From positions 139,935 to 195,873 of the forward strand of contig CDMY01001036.1 in NCBI GenBank assembly GCA_001179505.1: 55,939 nt of DNA, written 5' to 3'. A model generated the notes under the pieces. That model was not told where the DNA came from, did not search any database, and saw nothing but the letters and a program-made list of their open reading frames with translations. Shown here one piece after another: positions 1-12,468 of this stretch. The DNA comes from Vitrella brassicaformis. Its lineage: Eukaryota; Sar; Vitrellaceae. Position numbers and translations under genes: made by a program. How positions within the stretch are numbered: position 1 is the stretch's first letter; each line of letters opens with the position of its first letter.

Positions 1-3000
1 GGCGGGTCCCAGGGGGGTAGTTTCTCTTGGTTCTTGATCATCTCGAGCAGCTCCACCATGTGGTCGACCGCCTCCTTCGGCCCTGCCATGTGCACATAAC
101 ATGCAGGCCATCGACACGCACAAGGCGTTGGTTTGTGCAGATTGCTTTGTCTCTCTCTCTCTCTGTGTCTCTCTCTCTGTCTGTGTGTGTGTGTGTGTGG
201 TGACCTTTGATGTTGACGAGGTCGCTGCCCGTGTCTCTATCTGGAAACTCTATCTGGATGACATCTGCCCGACGCACAGCCCAGCCCAGCACAGCCCGGC
301 GCAACATGTCCTCCCACCAACAAACCGTCTGTCTGTGTGTGTGGTGTGTCTGTACCATCTCCACCGCATCGCTGGCGCAGCTCCTTGACCATCTGACCTC
401 CCTTGCCGATGTACCGACCAGCAGCCTCCTGCACCAGACACACGAAGACACACACATACCCCTGTGTGTCGGTGTGTCTGTCTGTCTGGCTGGCTGTGGG
501 CGTGTGTGTAGTCGTGTGGGAGTGTGTGTCTTTGTGTCTTACGGATGACTCCAGTTGGAATGTGGTCTCTGTCTCAGGTCCGCCAAATCGGGGTGCGCCG
601 CCCCCTGCTGCTGCAGCTGCACTAGAGCTACTGCCGCCCCAACCACCGCCGCCAAAGCCACCTGACGACACGCACACACACACACACATACACACACACA
701 TACACACGGCCATGTGTGTCGCCCGTGTGTGTGAGGGATTGTGGTGCGAACGGACCGGAGGGCTGCTCGGGCTCGTCTGGGAGTTTCTGGCCGTTCTTGA
801 TCATCTGCAGGTACTTGAGACACTGAGCCACGGCATCCTTCGGGCCTGCCAGCCACAGCACAGACACAGACACACAAATGAGGGAGTGAGGGAGACGGAG
901 GGAGAGGGAGGTGGCTTGGTCAACCGCTGGCTGACGCACCGGCAACTTTGACGCCTGTGTCGCCGGTGCCCCTCTTGGGCGTGTCGATACGGACCTCTGC
1001 ACACACACAGACACGCGCACGACACACGACACAATGTGTGTGTAATGGTTGGTTAGGCAGGTGTGAAGGTGTGCGCGTTGGCAGGTGTGCAGGCAGGCAG
1101 GTATGTACCTACCTCCGAGTGGTTGGCAGAGGTCCTTGAGTTGGTTGATGACGCAGCCGCCATTGCCAACGTACTTGCCGGTCTCGCCCTCAGACGTCAT
1201 CTGGAACACCTCCTCGACCTTACCATCGCCGCCGCCCTCTAAACCCACACACACACAGAGGGAGGGAAGAAGAGAGAGAGGAAGGGGGATGGATGGATGT
1301 GTGTGTGTGTGTGTGTGTTTCAGTTGCTCTGCTCACCTTCTGTTTCGATGCGGCCGCCCGCTTTGATCTTCTCGCAGAGCACCATGGCCCTGTCGATGGC
1401 CGCACGTATACCTGCACACACGTAAGAACACACATACGCACATCGACAGAGTGCGGGCCTCGTTGGCCTGGCCTGGCCTGTGCCGTGGTCGCACCGCTGA
1501 TCCTGATGACGCCCGGGTGTTCGTCGTCGCTGATGTTGATGCGGGCTGATGGACAACCAAAGATGGAGAGGTGTGTGGGTGTGGGTGTGGTTGGCTGGTG
1601 TGTGTGGTGTGGTGTGTGCAATAGTCACCTCCTGACTGCTGCTCGATGGCCTTGCGGATGAGGCCGCCCTTGCCGATGTACTTCCGGGCGTCGCTCGTGT
1701 CCTCCTGACACCCATCAAACATACACACACACACACACACTCAGATGAGGGAGGCGTTGAGTTGCATAGTGTTGCGCTTGTTGTGGTGGTGACATTGGGC
1801 CCCCATCCCTCCCTCCCTCCTCTCTCCCTTCTCTCTGTTGCTCACTCACGGTGTCGTTCATGAAGAAGTCCTCGGTGAGTTCGTCCTCCTTACGATAGCC
1901 CTCCTTGTGACACCGGAAGAACGCGTCGAACTTCTGCACACGAACATATGGAGAGGAGAGAGGAGAGAGAGCCTGAGTGTGTGTGTGTGTGTGTGACAGG
2001 CAAGCAGCGTACGGGCGGCTGCTTGGGCGGCGCCCTGCCCTCGAGCTTCTCACGGTCCACCAACCTCGCCCCACTGCACACACACACACACACACACAAG
2101 GCGCACAAGACACACACGATCCATCTCAGAGAGCGCGTGCATGTGTTGGAGGTCTCTCTCTCTCTCTCTGTGGTGGCCGACTCACTCGAACTTATCGGTT
2201 CCGTCGAAATCAAAGTCCCCGCCGTTGATGACTGTCTCGAGCTCAGGCGGCACCTGCTGCTGGGCGTTCTCCATCACCTAACCACACACACGCACACACA
2301 CACACACAACACCAGCCATTTACCCACCTGCACATCTGTTTGTTTGTTTGGGTGCCTGCCCACCCCACCTCCTTGATTCTTGCTGGCAGGTCAGGGTGGA
2401 TTTCGTAGTCCTTCTCCGAGAACAGCGCCCAGGAGGAGCCCTTCCTGCCGGCCCGTCCGGTGCGTCCGATACGGTGGATGTAGTCTCGGATGTTGTCGGG
2501 GAAGTCGAACACTATCACGTCACGCAGGTACTCGACGTCGATACCGCGGCTGGCCACGTCAGTCGCTGCACATGCACATGGACACACACACCACACACCA
2601 CACACACCATGTGTGACGCTGAGAGGGTTGTGGGGAGGGAGAGGGGGTGGGGTGCAGACATCCGTTGCGTACCGACGAGGATGCGTTTGCGGAAGGTCTT
2701 GAACTGGCGCATGGCGGCGTTGCGGTCAGGCTGGTCCTTGCCGCCGTGGATGACGGTGCTCTGGTAGCCTGTGCACGTCAGCTGCTCGTTCAACTCGTCA
2801 GCCGCTGCACATAGACACACACACACACCGGGGAAGAGAGGGATGGCGCTGGTCGTTGTGGTGTGCGCGTGTGCGTGTGTGCGTGTGTGCGTCGTGGTGC
2901 TTTTGTGTGTTGTGTGTGTACCGTACCTCTCTTTGAGTTGGTGAAGATGAGGATGAGGTCGTTGTTTTTGCGTTCGCCGTCCATGTGCAGGAAATGCAGG

Positions 3001-6000
3001 ATGCCCGAGAGGATGCGCTTCTTGAGCTTCCGCTGGTGGTGGGTGGGTGGGTTGGTAGGTTCGGTGGGGACACACAACACACAACACACAGACACAACAC
3101 ACAACACACAACACATGGGAGGGAGGAGTGTGCGCCACACACAACACATGGGAGGGAGGAGTGTGCGTGTGTGTTGTGCGTGTTTGTGTGTCCGGCCGGA
3201 CGGACGTTGCAGAGGACGACGTTCTGCTCGATGTCGGGGCAGGCACGCAACTCCTTCTCACCTTCACACACACACCACACACACACACGCACACACACCT
3301 TTGACTTTTGCAATGGAGTCGTCTCTCTCTCTCTCTCTCTCTGTCTGCGCGTGTGGGTACACACACACATACATACGTACCGCACTGAATCCGAATTGGG
3401 TCCGTCACGCAAAACTCGCGAGCCAAAGCACGGACCTGGAGGACACACACACATCGACACACACACATGGCAGACAGACAGACAGACAGACAGACGGACA
3501 GGTGCGCATGAGAGGTCCTGTGGGGGCGTGTCAGTGAGCGGGCCCTCGCTGACCTCAGAGGGCCACGTGGCCGACCACATGAGCATCTGCCGGTCGTGGC
3601 GAGTGGCGCGGATGATCTGCACACACACACACACACACACACAGACCACACGAGATGAGATTAGATGAGGTGAGGCTGTCCCTGTTTGCCTGCCATCCTG
3701 CCTGAGCTGGTTGGTCACCTGTCCGATCTGTCGCTCGAATCCTCCCTGGCACAGCCGGTCGGCCTCGTCCAGGACGATGAACGTCGTACGGTTGAAACGC
3801 ACCTTCCCCTTCTGCACACACACAGACACAACACAGACACCACACACACCACACACCGTGTACCAGAGAGAATGAAGGCCCATGTGGGTGGTGTGCGGGC
3901 GTCCATCCATCCGTCCGTACCACGAGCAGGTCCATGATGCGGCCGGCGGTGGCGATGCAGATCTCCTTGGGCGGCGAGAAGAGGTCGAACGACATGGAGC
4001 GGTCGCCGCCGATGCACTTGACGGCGCGCAGGCCGCTGTGAAGGAACTTCTGGCACTCCTCGTAGATCTGCTGCGACAACTCACTGCAGCGCACACAACA
4101 CATCAACACATCCATCCTCCGTGCACTGGGGTGGGAGTGGTGGTGTGTGTGAGAGGTGAGAGTGCACTGACCCACCCACCGTGTGGGCGAGAGAATGAGC
4201 GCGATGGGCCCGTCGCCTTGCTTGAGCTCCGGCTGGGCTATGCAGTGCGCCATGCACGGCAGAAGGTACGCCAACGTCTTGCCAGAACCTGCCACACACA
4301 CACACACACACGAGACACGAGACACGAGCACAGCAACACCGTTCACTCAACCAGCACCGCTACCTCTATGTGTCTGTGTCTGTGTGTGTGTGTGCGTACC
4401 AGTCTGTGCGATGCCGACCATGTCGCGGCCGCCGAGTGCGACGGGCCACCCCTGCATCTGAATGGGCCGCGGTTGGCCCCAGCCACGGTCCTCTACGATC
4501 TGTGTGATCTTGACTGCACAAAACACAACAGATCACATCACATCACACACATGACACTGTGTGGTTTGTGTCTTGTGGTTGGTGGTGGTTCTGAGTGACG
4601 TGACAGGTAGGCACCACCCTACCGTTGAAGCCTGCCTCTTGGAAGGTCCGAACGGGCCTGGGGCAGGGCTGGCCCTTCACATCCAAAATGACAATGTGCC
4701 TGTGTGTGAACAGGTAGACGGACGGGGTGATGAGATGAAGGGGTGTGTGTGGTGTGTTGGGTGTGTTGCTCACTCACTCGTCATTGCGTAGTTTGGTGAC
4801 GTCCTGGTCCGTCATGGCGCTGACATCGGGATGCACCTGAGGAGGGAGAGGACACACACACACACACACGCATGCGGAGAAGGAAGAGGCATACACACAT
4901 GGACGCAATGAAACCTCTCTGTCTGACTGTCTGTCTGTCTGTCTGTGCGTAGACGTGTGTGTGTGTGTGTGTGTGTGAGGTGAGCCTACTTTGTAGAAGT
5001 CCTTGACGAATTTGTTGGAGTCCTGCCAGCCCTGGATCTTCTCGGGCGTGCAGCCCGCCAACATCTGACACACACACACAGACACACGAGGTTCACATCA
5101 CACCACACCACACATGGATCATGACACACACCGATTGGTTTACCTTGTCAAACTGCTCCTCCATGTCGTCCCAGTTGAAAGAATCCTGAACACACACACA
5201 GACACACACACACATGGACGATGGATGGACACAGCACCGCCCGCCACAGATACCCCGCCCCCTCCCTCTATATATCTTCCTTAACACGCCTACGTTCTTG
5301 GCCTCGCCACCGCCCTCCTCGGCCCCACTGGCAGCCTCACCGCCCCATCCCCCACCGCCACCACTAGGAGAGCTACCGCCGCCCCAACCTCCTCCTCCAC
5401 CCCCTCCGCCAGATCCCCATCCCCCACCGCCCCCACCACCAGACGAGTTGCCCCCTGCGCCCCATCCGCCGCTCGACGACGAGGCCGCAGCTGCCGCAGC
5501 CGCCCCCGCACCTCCAGCCGACGAAGAGCCCCAACCGTCGCCCCCACCGCCCGATGCTGGTTTGGGCTGAGGTTTGGAAGCGGGTTTGCTGGGGCCGCCG
5601 CCACCGCCTCCCCCCCACTCGTCCTCCTCGTCCTCATCCTCTGGCTGTGGCTGTGCGATGGAGGGGGTGGGCATGGGTGGCTTCTGTGTCTGTGAGGGTG
5701 CGGGTGCAGCGGGCTTCTTGGTCTGAGTGGCGGATGAATTGCCCCAGTCGTCCTCCTCGTCACTGTCATGATTGGCAGGTGCAGGTGCAGGTGCAGGTGC
5801 GCGTGCGGGGGCCGGAGCAGGCGCAGCGGCCTTGGCGACCGTCGGGGGTGCCTTGAGAGCCTGAATGAATGAATGAACCAGCCAACCAACACCGTCTCAA
5901 TATGTATGTGATATGATTGATGTGTGGTGTGGTTTGGTGTGGTCTCACCGCGGGAGCGCCGCTGCCCCAGTCGTCGTCATCGTCCTCAGTGGCCGGTGCC

Positions 6001-8122
6001 GGCTGCTCTGACGGCTGCTGCTGACGGGGCTGCTGCTGCTGCCGACCTCCAGCCGCAGACGGCTTCTGACCACACACACACACACACGCCACACACGCCA
6101 CACAGCCAGCAACCAACACACGTGTCATCACACGGGTGCCCATCCCATCCCATCCGTCCGTCTGTCTGAGTGTGGTGCCCTGCCCACGTTGGCCGCCGGC
6201 TGTGTGTTGCCTGAGCCCCAGTCGTCGTCCGACTCATCGTCACCATTCTTGCTCATCATCACGATGATCTCCTGCGGCTGGGAGGGCACGAACGGTGCGA
6301 TCTTGGGCATCGGCACATCCTTGAGCGGCTCCTCCTTGGCAGTGGGGATGTGGATGTCGGTGTCCTTGGCAGTGCTGACCATGGCGACGGCGGGGGCGCC
6401 GCTGGACTTCTCGGGCGACTCGGGGTCGTTGACCACACTGGGGTCCTCTGCAACACTCGCGTCTGATGCATACATAGCACAGCACATGCAGGGAAAGGGT
6501 TTGGTGAGGGGTGTGGTGTGGTGTGGTGTGGTGGGTTGAGAGTGTGGTGACCAGCGAGTCGCGTACGTAACGTACCCGCGGCAGCAGGGGCCATCTTGGT
6601 GGCGTCTGTGTTGTCTTTGTCTTTGTCCTTGGCCTCCTCCTCAACACACACACTCTCAACGCTCTCAATGCTACCGGCTACTGAACCACACACACAGACA
6701 TCCACAGAGCACAGAACGGCACAGCACAGCACAGCACATGAGTGACTGAGTGAGTGCCCCATCCGTCCCATCTCCTTCGTGTTGGCTGGCTGTGGGTGTT
6801 TCCTTGTTGTGTGTTACCTTTGTTGTCCTCATCCTGCTGCTGCTGCTGCTGCTCTGTGCGATTCTCCCCCTCCCCCTCCTCGCCCTTCTGACCCTCAGCC
6901 GCGCCCTCCTGACCACACACGCCCACACCCTCACCCTCTCCCTCACCCAATCCGTCAACTCCAACACCAACACACACGTCAGGGGGCGACACGTGGTCAC
7001 CGCCCTCGCCACATGCAACAGCCCCCTCCTCCCCCTCAGCCCCCTCCCCGCCCTTGGCCTCGTCCTTGGCCTCGCCCTTGGCCACGTCGTCAGCTGTGTG
7101 GCCCTTGTCGATGTGGTCATCGACCGTCTCTGCGCCCTGTGCGGCTTTCGTCACGACGGGCGAGGCGGGTGGGCTTGCGCTCTCGATGAACTGCTCGTGC
7201 TGCTTGGCCATGGCCTCCACGGTGCCCTCGGGGGGGCGTGAGGGGGGCTGGGGGGGTATGGTGCGCTCGAGGGCGTCATTGCTGTGGTCGGGTGTCTGGA
7301 ACTCCTGCTGCTGCTGCTGCTGCTGCTGCTGTTGGTCGGCCTGCTGTCCTCCGCCGTCACCATCAGGTGTCGTGAACTCCTGATGGGGTTGGTTGCTGTC
7401 CTCTGGCTGGACGGCCGGTGACTCCTCCTCCAACACAGCGGCACCAGCTGCACACAGGCAGACACACAGAGAGGGGGGGAGGACGGGAAACGTGTTGCAG
7501 AGGGTTGATATGGTGTTGTGTGATGGTGTAGTGGTGTGGAGGGGTGTGCGGCGGTGGTGGCGAGGCCTCTCTGACGTGTTGCTGACCCCAACGCGGTGGG
7601 GTGCGACCCCTCTGACCACGTGTGTGTGTGTGCGCTGGTCTACACCCCCTCCCCCTCCCTCCGCTCACCGGGCTGCTCGTGTGGTTTGCTCTCGGTGTTG
7701 GGGTCCTTCTGCTGCTGGTCTTGGGTGCCGTCGTTGCCCTCTCCCTGCTGGTCTCCGTCGACGGCACCGCCCTCCTGATGCTCGGTGGTGGTGATGTGGC
7801 CGTTCTCGGCTGTCGGCTGGTGTTGCTGCGCCTCAGGGGAGTCGCCACCGTCTTGACCGACAGGGGAGGGGTCTGCACACACGCGCACCACACCCCCCCA
7901 CACGCAGAACACCATGCTGGACGCGAGACACGTGTGGCGTATGGTGCGGTGTGTGGAGGTGTGTTTTGGCTGTGTGGGGGTGTGCGGTGGTGTGTGGTGT
8001 CGGCGCTAGAGGGTGTGTGATGAGATGCCGGGCTGGCGTGGACGGGGGGAGGTGTCTTGGTGTGTGCCCTTGCCACCCGTGCCCGTCTCCATACCTTGCT
8101 CGCCGGATTCGTGGTCTGACAT
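1..8122 (-). CDS. DEAD-box RNA helicase, WG-rich N-terminus, C-terminal KH domains (3' end cut by window)
   Basis: ATP-dependent RNA helicase of the DDX5/DDX43 type. Thirty-four exons chain in phase: 8122-8095, 7872-7669, 7447-6818, 6680-6576, 6462-6188, 6065-5949, 5860-5294, 5185-5144, 5064-4990, 4836-4778, 4699-4623, 4513-4400, 4288-4180, 4083-3921, 3811-3719, 3616-3554, 3435-3381, 3261-3206, 3032-2927, 2804-2673, 2565-2369, 2277-2186, 2073-2013, 1933-1850, 1704-1629, 1545-1495, 1411-1337, 1238-1113, 996-940, 845-756, 661-543, 428-356, 264-205, 82-1 (about 1,437 residues so far). Residues 1-640 are acidic, Gln-, Gly- and WG-rich. The core shows a Q motif, AQTGSGKT (about 762), PTREL, TAGR, DEAD (about 870), SAT (about 901), [11 protein letters not shown] and HRIGRTGR (about 1055). 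Three KH domains follow, with GKGG, GNGG and GKGG loops near 1178, 1260 and 1373. DDX43 carries KH at its N-terminus; here KH is C-terminal. Confidence 0.93.
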
Positions 8123-8680
8123 GGTGCGCAGCCTGTCGGGAAGGCCCTCGCCGTGACCGCCTAGCTCAGTGCTCCTCGGGAAACCTCAACACGTCGCCAA
8201 CCTGGACAGACATGCGCACCAAACACACACATGCGCCAAATGCATGAGTTTCCCGGCGAGGATCTCCCCTCCTCGCCCTCGCACGTGCGCCCCTGACCCA
8301 CTGCGTCTCTCCCTACACGCCTGGCTCCCCGAACGGATGGATCAGCAGAGCCCTGTCTGCGCGATGTGCGATGCACCCACCTGGCTTGGCCTGAGGAGGT
8401 GCGTGAGGGCTACCCGTCGCTAAGCCTAGGCAGCCTGGAGCACTGCGAGCACGGGAAAGGTCTGAGGTAGCGGTTTGAAACCTGCGAGCCTGCTCGGTCT
8501 TCAAACCCTACCCTTAACCCTATGAAACCCTTGTGCCCAGACCCCAACTTGTCAAAAAGCAGAGGACGGGAATTGGCCTCATGCAGTGAAGATCTGCCTT
8601 GCGTGGAGCTCGTATCCGGGGGAAAAGGCGAATAACCGCCACATCCGCAAGCTCATCTCGCCTCGAGGAGTCCCGAAGTG
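8123..8680. promoter_or_regulatory. Shared upstream region of helicase and RAP genes, with telobox-like block
   Basis: This 558-bp non-coding stretch separates two divergent start codons and must hold both promoters and 5' UTRs. At 8503-8530 it contains several AAACCC/AACCCTA-like units in imperfect array, resembling the telo-box promoter element known from plants. No TATA box is obvious. The regulatory role is inferred from position. Confidence 0.45.
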
Positions 8681-10449
8681 ATGATGAAGGCGTCTGTGTC
8701 GTCCCTCACGCGCTGTACAGCCCTTCGCCAGCACCTCACCATGCTTCGATGCGCGCTTGTCCGTCCCGCCCAATCATCGCTTGCCACAGCAGCTCTCCAG
8801 GCATCCCAAGCGGCGTTCGTCCGTCCGATCAGCACATCCCCCTCCCTTAGGCAGTCGGCTGCAGCTGCCCAGGACTCGTCAACGACTGGTGCTCAGGGGG
8901 ACAGTGATCTGCCGCCCTTCCCTCCCCCTCTCTATGACGGCGAGACAGAGGTGCTCACACCTGAGCAGCAGAAGCAGAAGGCGGAGCTCATCAAGGAGCT
9001 CACGCGGCGGCTGAGCGGCCCCCTGGCCGACGAGGAGGGCAATGTCCCGACCGGCAAGGACCGCCCCACGGCCATCGAGGTCGACGGCCCCTCCCACTTC
9101 TACGCCAACAGCCACAGGTACACTGCCTACACGAAGCTCAAGCACCGGCTGCTGACGCGCATGGGCTACCGAGTGCTGCACGTGCCGTACTTCGAGTGGC
9201 GTCGGCTGCGGGGTCAGAAGGAGAGGGAGGAGTATATGATACGGAAGCTCAAGGAGGAGCCGACCGAGTGGCTGGACCCCGAGGACGAGCAGTACTACAC
9301 ACAGCGCCTCACTGAGACGCTCGGGCAGAAGACCGCAGAGCTGGTGAGTGAGGACACACACGCACACATACACAGAGCATACAGAGGACACAGAGAGGGA
9401 GGGGATCAATCCATCCATCCATCCATCGATGGATGCTGCATTTCCGGATGCTGCATTTCCCCTTTTCTACTGGTGTGTTGGTTTTGCGTTTCAGACTCCT
9501 GAGCAAAGGGCGAATATAACCCCTCCGTCTGGCCCAGCCCCCACCACGCCCGCCTCCCCACCGCCTCCCCCCCCTCCCCAAGGCGTGCAGCACCAGCACC
9601 ACCAGCAGCAGCAGCAGCAGCCTGCGATGCCGCCACCGCCCACGATGCAGTCATCCTCATTCTCTCCGCCACCGCCTCCACCATCTATGGGCGACATGCC
9701 ACCACCGAGAGGCCCGGCTCCAGTGCGGCCGCCAGTGGCGCCAAATACAGCTGCGGGTCAGATGCCGCCACCGCCACAGCAGCCATACATGGGGATGGGC
9801 CGGCCCCCACCACGGCCACAGATGGGCCAGCGGCCGCAGGGGGGAATGCCTTCTCCTCCTCAAGGTGGGAATGGGCATGCGCACACGAAACAGATGGCTG
9901 TCTGCTGATCACGTGTCTGTCTGTCTGTCAGGTATGCGTCCTCCTCCCCCCGCTGGCTCAGGTCCGATGCGCCCGCAGATGACGGGCATGCCCCCTCCAC
10001 CGCCACCTGGCGGCATGGGTATGGGTGCACCGCCACCACCGAGACCCAATATGGCACCACATCAACAAGGTGAGAGAAGGGCATCAGGTGCTGCTGTGCT
10101 GGATGACCTGACCTGACTCGCCGTATATCGTATCTATCTGCATGCATTTGTATATCATGTGTGTGGTGTGTTTGCTCAGGCATGGGTGCGCCTTCGATGC
10201 CTCGGCCTCCCTCATCGCCCTTCCCACGCCCGCCGGTAAGAGACTACGACCGCCGGTTGTGCACATGCATTAATTAAGGAGTCGAGGGGCCCTTCTCGTG
10301 GTTGCCTTTGCTTGTTGTTTCGTCAGGGTATGAGTTTCCAAGGCCGACCTCCCCCTCCCCCGCCCCCCTCAGCCCCCCCACCACCAGCCCCAGACAGCGC
10401 CGAGCCACAGACCAGTGGAGAGCAGCAGGGTGGGTCCGCAACCAACTGA
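8681..10449 (+). CDS. RAP-domain protein with proline-rich C-terminus, probably organellar
   Basis: Five exons (8681-9343, 9495-9864, 9932-10069, 10180-10235, 10327-10449) give 449 residues. The first ~60 residues are rich in Ser, Arg and Ala and lack acidic residues, as in a mitochondrial presequence. Residues about 128-190 form a RAP domain: IEVDGPSHF, then YTKLKHRLL, a [12 protein letters not shown] strand and basic helices. RAP domains are predicted restriction-endonuclease-fold RNA-binding modules of organellar RNA-processing proteins, expanded in Apicomplexa and algae. The second half (from about 222) is Pro/Met/Gly/Gln low complexity with repeated MPPPPPP-type runs. Two ATGs lie in tandem (8681, 8684); the first is used. 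It is divergent from the helicase gene. Confidence 0.85.
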
Positions 10450-11191
10450 CTGGGACAGACAGGAGACGATCTGACTAACTGACAATGTGCCAAGACTGCT
10501 GTTTCGCCTGCCCTGTTCGGGCATGTGTGTGGCCCTGCGGCTCTCTGAGGAATGTGGGTTAGCGGGGCTTGGATGCATGGGGGAAACTGTGTGCATGACA
10601 CATGAACTGTTGAGCCAGGATGGCGTGGCGTGGCGTGTCCAGAGTGCGAGTGAGGCGGCTCTGGATGGATTTCTGAGAGGCAGGGGACGCGCAGAATCTT
10701 CCACTGAGCATTCGGAAGATTCGTTGCGTCTTGCTGTCGGTGAGGGAGCCATTCAGAGTCGAATCATGCGCACTTTGCACGTACTGATGGATGGATGGAT
10801 GAGCATGAAGTACCTGTGAATGATCGCATGGGTTGTACTGTCGCCAAGTGAGTTTCTTTTCCCTACTACAGTATCGGTCCTCATTTCGAAGCGCCTAGCA
10901 GACCGGGTCTGGTGGTAGTTTCTGTAGACCTAAGTGTCCACTGACCTGTTGGACATGCTGGTCTGAGATGCTGTCAGGGACTGCTTGCAGACGCTTCGAA
11001 ATGACGCCCATGTGCTGTGCATTGGCTGACTGGTTGATTGTGTTGCCGCCAATGGCAGACAGAGGAGAGGTGCTAAGGGGGAGGGGAGACACAGCAGTTG
11101 GGTGACACACATGTGCGTGCAAGAGATGTTTCAATGGCCATGACAGACAGCCACACAGAAAAATACATGCATCCGCCCATGCCATGCAGCT
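10450..11191. other. Intergenic region between convergent genes
   Basis: About 740 bp between the stop codons of the RAP gene (+) and a membrane-protein gene (-). It presumably carries both 3' UTRs. I see no splice-linked exon, RNA gene or long repeat in it; a short GGAT run lies near 10785-10800. Confidence 0.5.
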
Positions 11192-12418
11192 TCACTGTCC
11201 TGTCCGCCTCACCCTCAGCCATCTGACCACAGACGTCACTGCAGCAATCACGTGATGCTGCTGTGCAGACACCCAATGTTGACTCTGACCCGTCAAACCA
11301 CCAGCACCAGCACCAGCACCAGCAAACACTCCCCCCTCACCGCCCAGCCCCAACCTCAGCAGCCTGCTGGTTCCCGACGACCACCGCTGCCGCCCCCCAA
11401 CCATCAGCAGCAAAAAGTAGAGGAACAGGGTGAGCAGCACCAAGAGCATCTTGAGCTTCTGCCGCCTGTCCATCCGGCGTTGGGGCCGACGCCTGAAAGT
11501 CACCAGAACTGCCCGCGACGCTTCGGGAAGGGCGAGAAGCGTCTCTGATGGTGCGGGTGAGTGACACCCCGGCTGATGACGCCGGAAAGGGCCCGGCGAG
11601 GAGGCGGTGGAAGATGACGCTTGGTGGCCATGGTGGATGTGTGAAGGCAGCGGGATGGAGAGAGCCACGCCGAGGCCACTCAGATCAAGACAGGCCGACC
11701 GGATTATGGGAGCGTTGCTGAGGGACTGACTCACTTCAGCCAGCAGGCCGTCTTCACTGCGGGAGAGGATGCAGTCCGTCGAGCCGCTCCCGCCCGTCTC
11801 TATGGTCCCCTGGCGGGTGGGCTGGTCCGCGAGAGATGTGGCCTCTTTGGCATCATCGCACCTCGACACGTCGCTTCTGCTCTGCACCAGCTGCCAGCCG
11901 TCTTCGGTCTCCTCTTCATCGACTTCGTCTACTTGGGGGTGCGGCTGGGGGATGTCAGGCTTGGTCAGTTCGTCGAGCATATCGATGAGCGAGGGGTTGG
12001 AGCACACCTCATGCACGAACCAGTCAGCGCGAATGCGGAACCCACGCATCGTGGGAAAGCGAGGCCACCAACGCATCACTCTGAGGTCAGGAGGGCTCAG
12101 CCTCTATGCTCAGCCTGAGGGAATCCTTTGCAAAAAGGCCTTTCTTCTGCTCTGTGGCTGCAGTGCTGCAAAGGCCGCCGCAGCCTGAGGAGTCCTGGAA
12201 GAAGGGAAGCTACCGGAGACGGGAGTTGAGACGCCTGCCAGTGGGGGCCCAGAAACGGGATCGATGCATGCATCGAAGTGGGGCGGCAGGGGATATATTC
12301 CTTCTCGAGGAGGACATGCTCTGCATTGCAATGATCCCCCGTCTGAGGACTGAGTCAAGACCCCGAGCCCCACTTCCGTGACGGTCTTCTTGATCACGAA
12401 GGCATTGCCGGCGGGCAT
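11192..12418 (-). CDS. Hypothetical single-pass membrane protein
   Basis: Two open stretches on the minus strand probably belong together: 12418 down to about 12221, and about 12103 down to 11192. The join is uncertain; a phase-0 donor at 12220 and acceptor at 12104 would work but the donor is weak. The main exon begins with a Trp/Arg-rich segment (MRWWPRF), has an acidic stretch followed by DGWQLVQSRS, long Ser/Pro-rich linkers, then a basic stop-transfer and one hydrophobic helix (core LLVLLTLFLYFLLLMVGG) about 65 residues from the C-terminus. That places the helix as a near-C-terminal anchor. No family is recognised. The start at 12418 lies only 50 bp from the divergent cyclin gene. Confidence 0.5.
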
Positions 12419-12468
12419 CTTCTAGGCTCTGCCAGCCTACGTGCCCCCCTGCCTAAGCTATCGCTATC
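12419..12468. promoter_or_regulatory. Very short bidirectional intergenic region
   Basis: Only 50 bp separate the proposed divergent start codons. If both starts are right, the promoters must overlap the opposite gene or use leaders that start almost at the ATG. A later start in either gene (for example 12490 on the plus strand) would enlarge it. Confidence 0.3.

Noticed and set aside
539-877. Open frames rich in Cys-Val, Thr-His or His-Thr repeats
   Set aside because: These come from translating intronic TG and CA microsatellites; they cross splice sites of the gene on the other strand and have no domain content.
3660-3718. Extension of the DEAD exon beyond ERQIGQ
   Set aside because: Splicing at ACAG|GTGACC aligns [17 protein letters not shown] with the helicase family without insertion; the longer frame adds unmatched residues and a poor donor.
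7301-7335. CTG/CAG run as a disease-type repeat expansion
   Set aside because: It is a ten-residue poly-Gln tract within a low-complexity coding exon; similar short tracts occur in the cyclin and other genes.
9348-9494. Continuation of the RAP ORF through the intron after 9343
   Set aside because: GTGAGT follows GCAGAGCTG exactly, the extension is repeat-derived, and a phase-matched acceptor opens the proline-rich exon at 9495.
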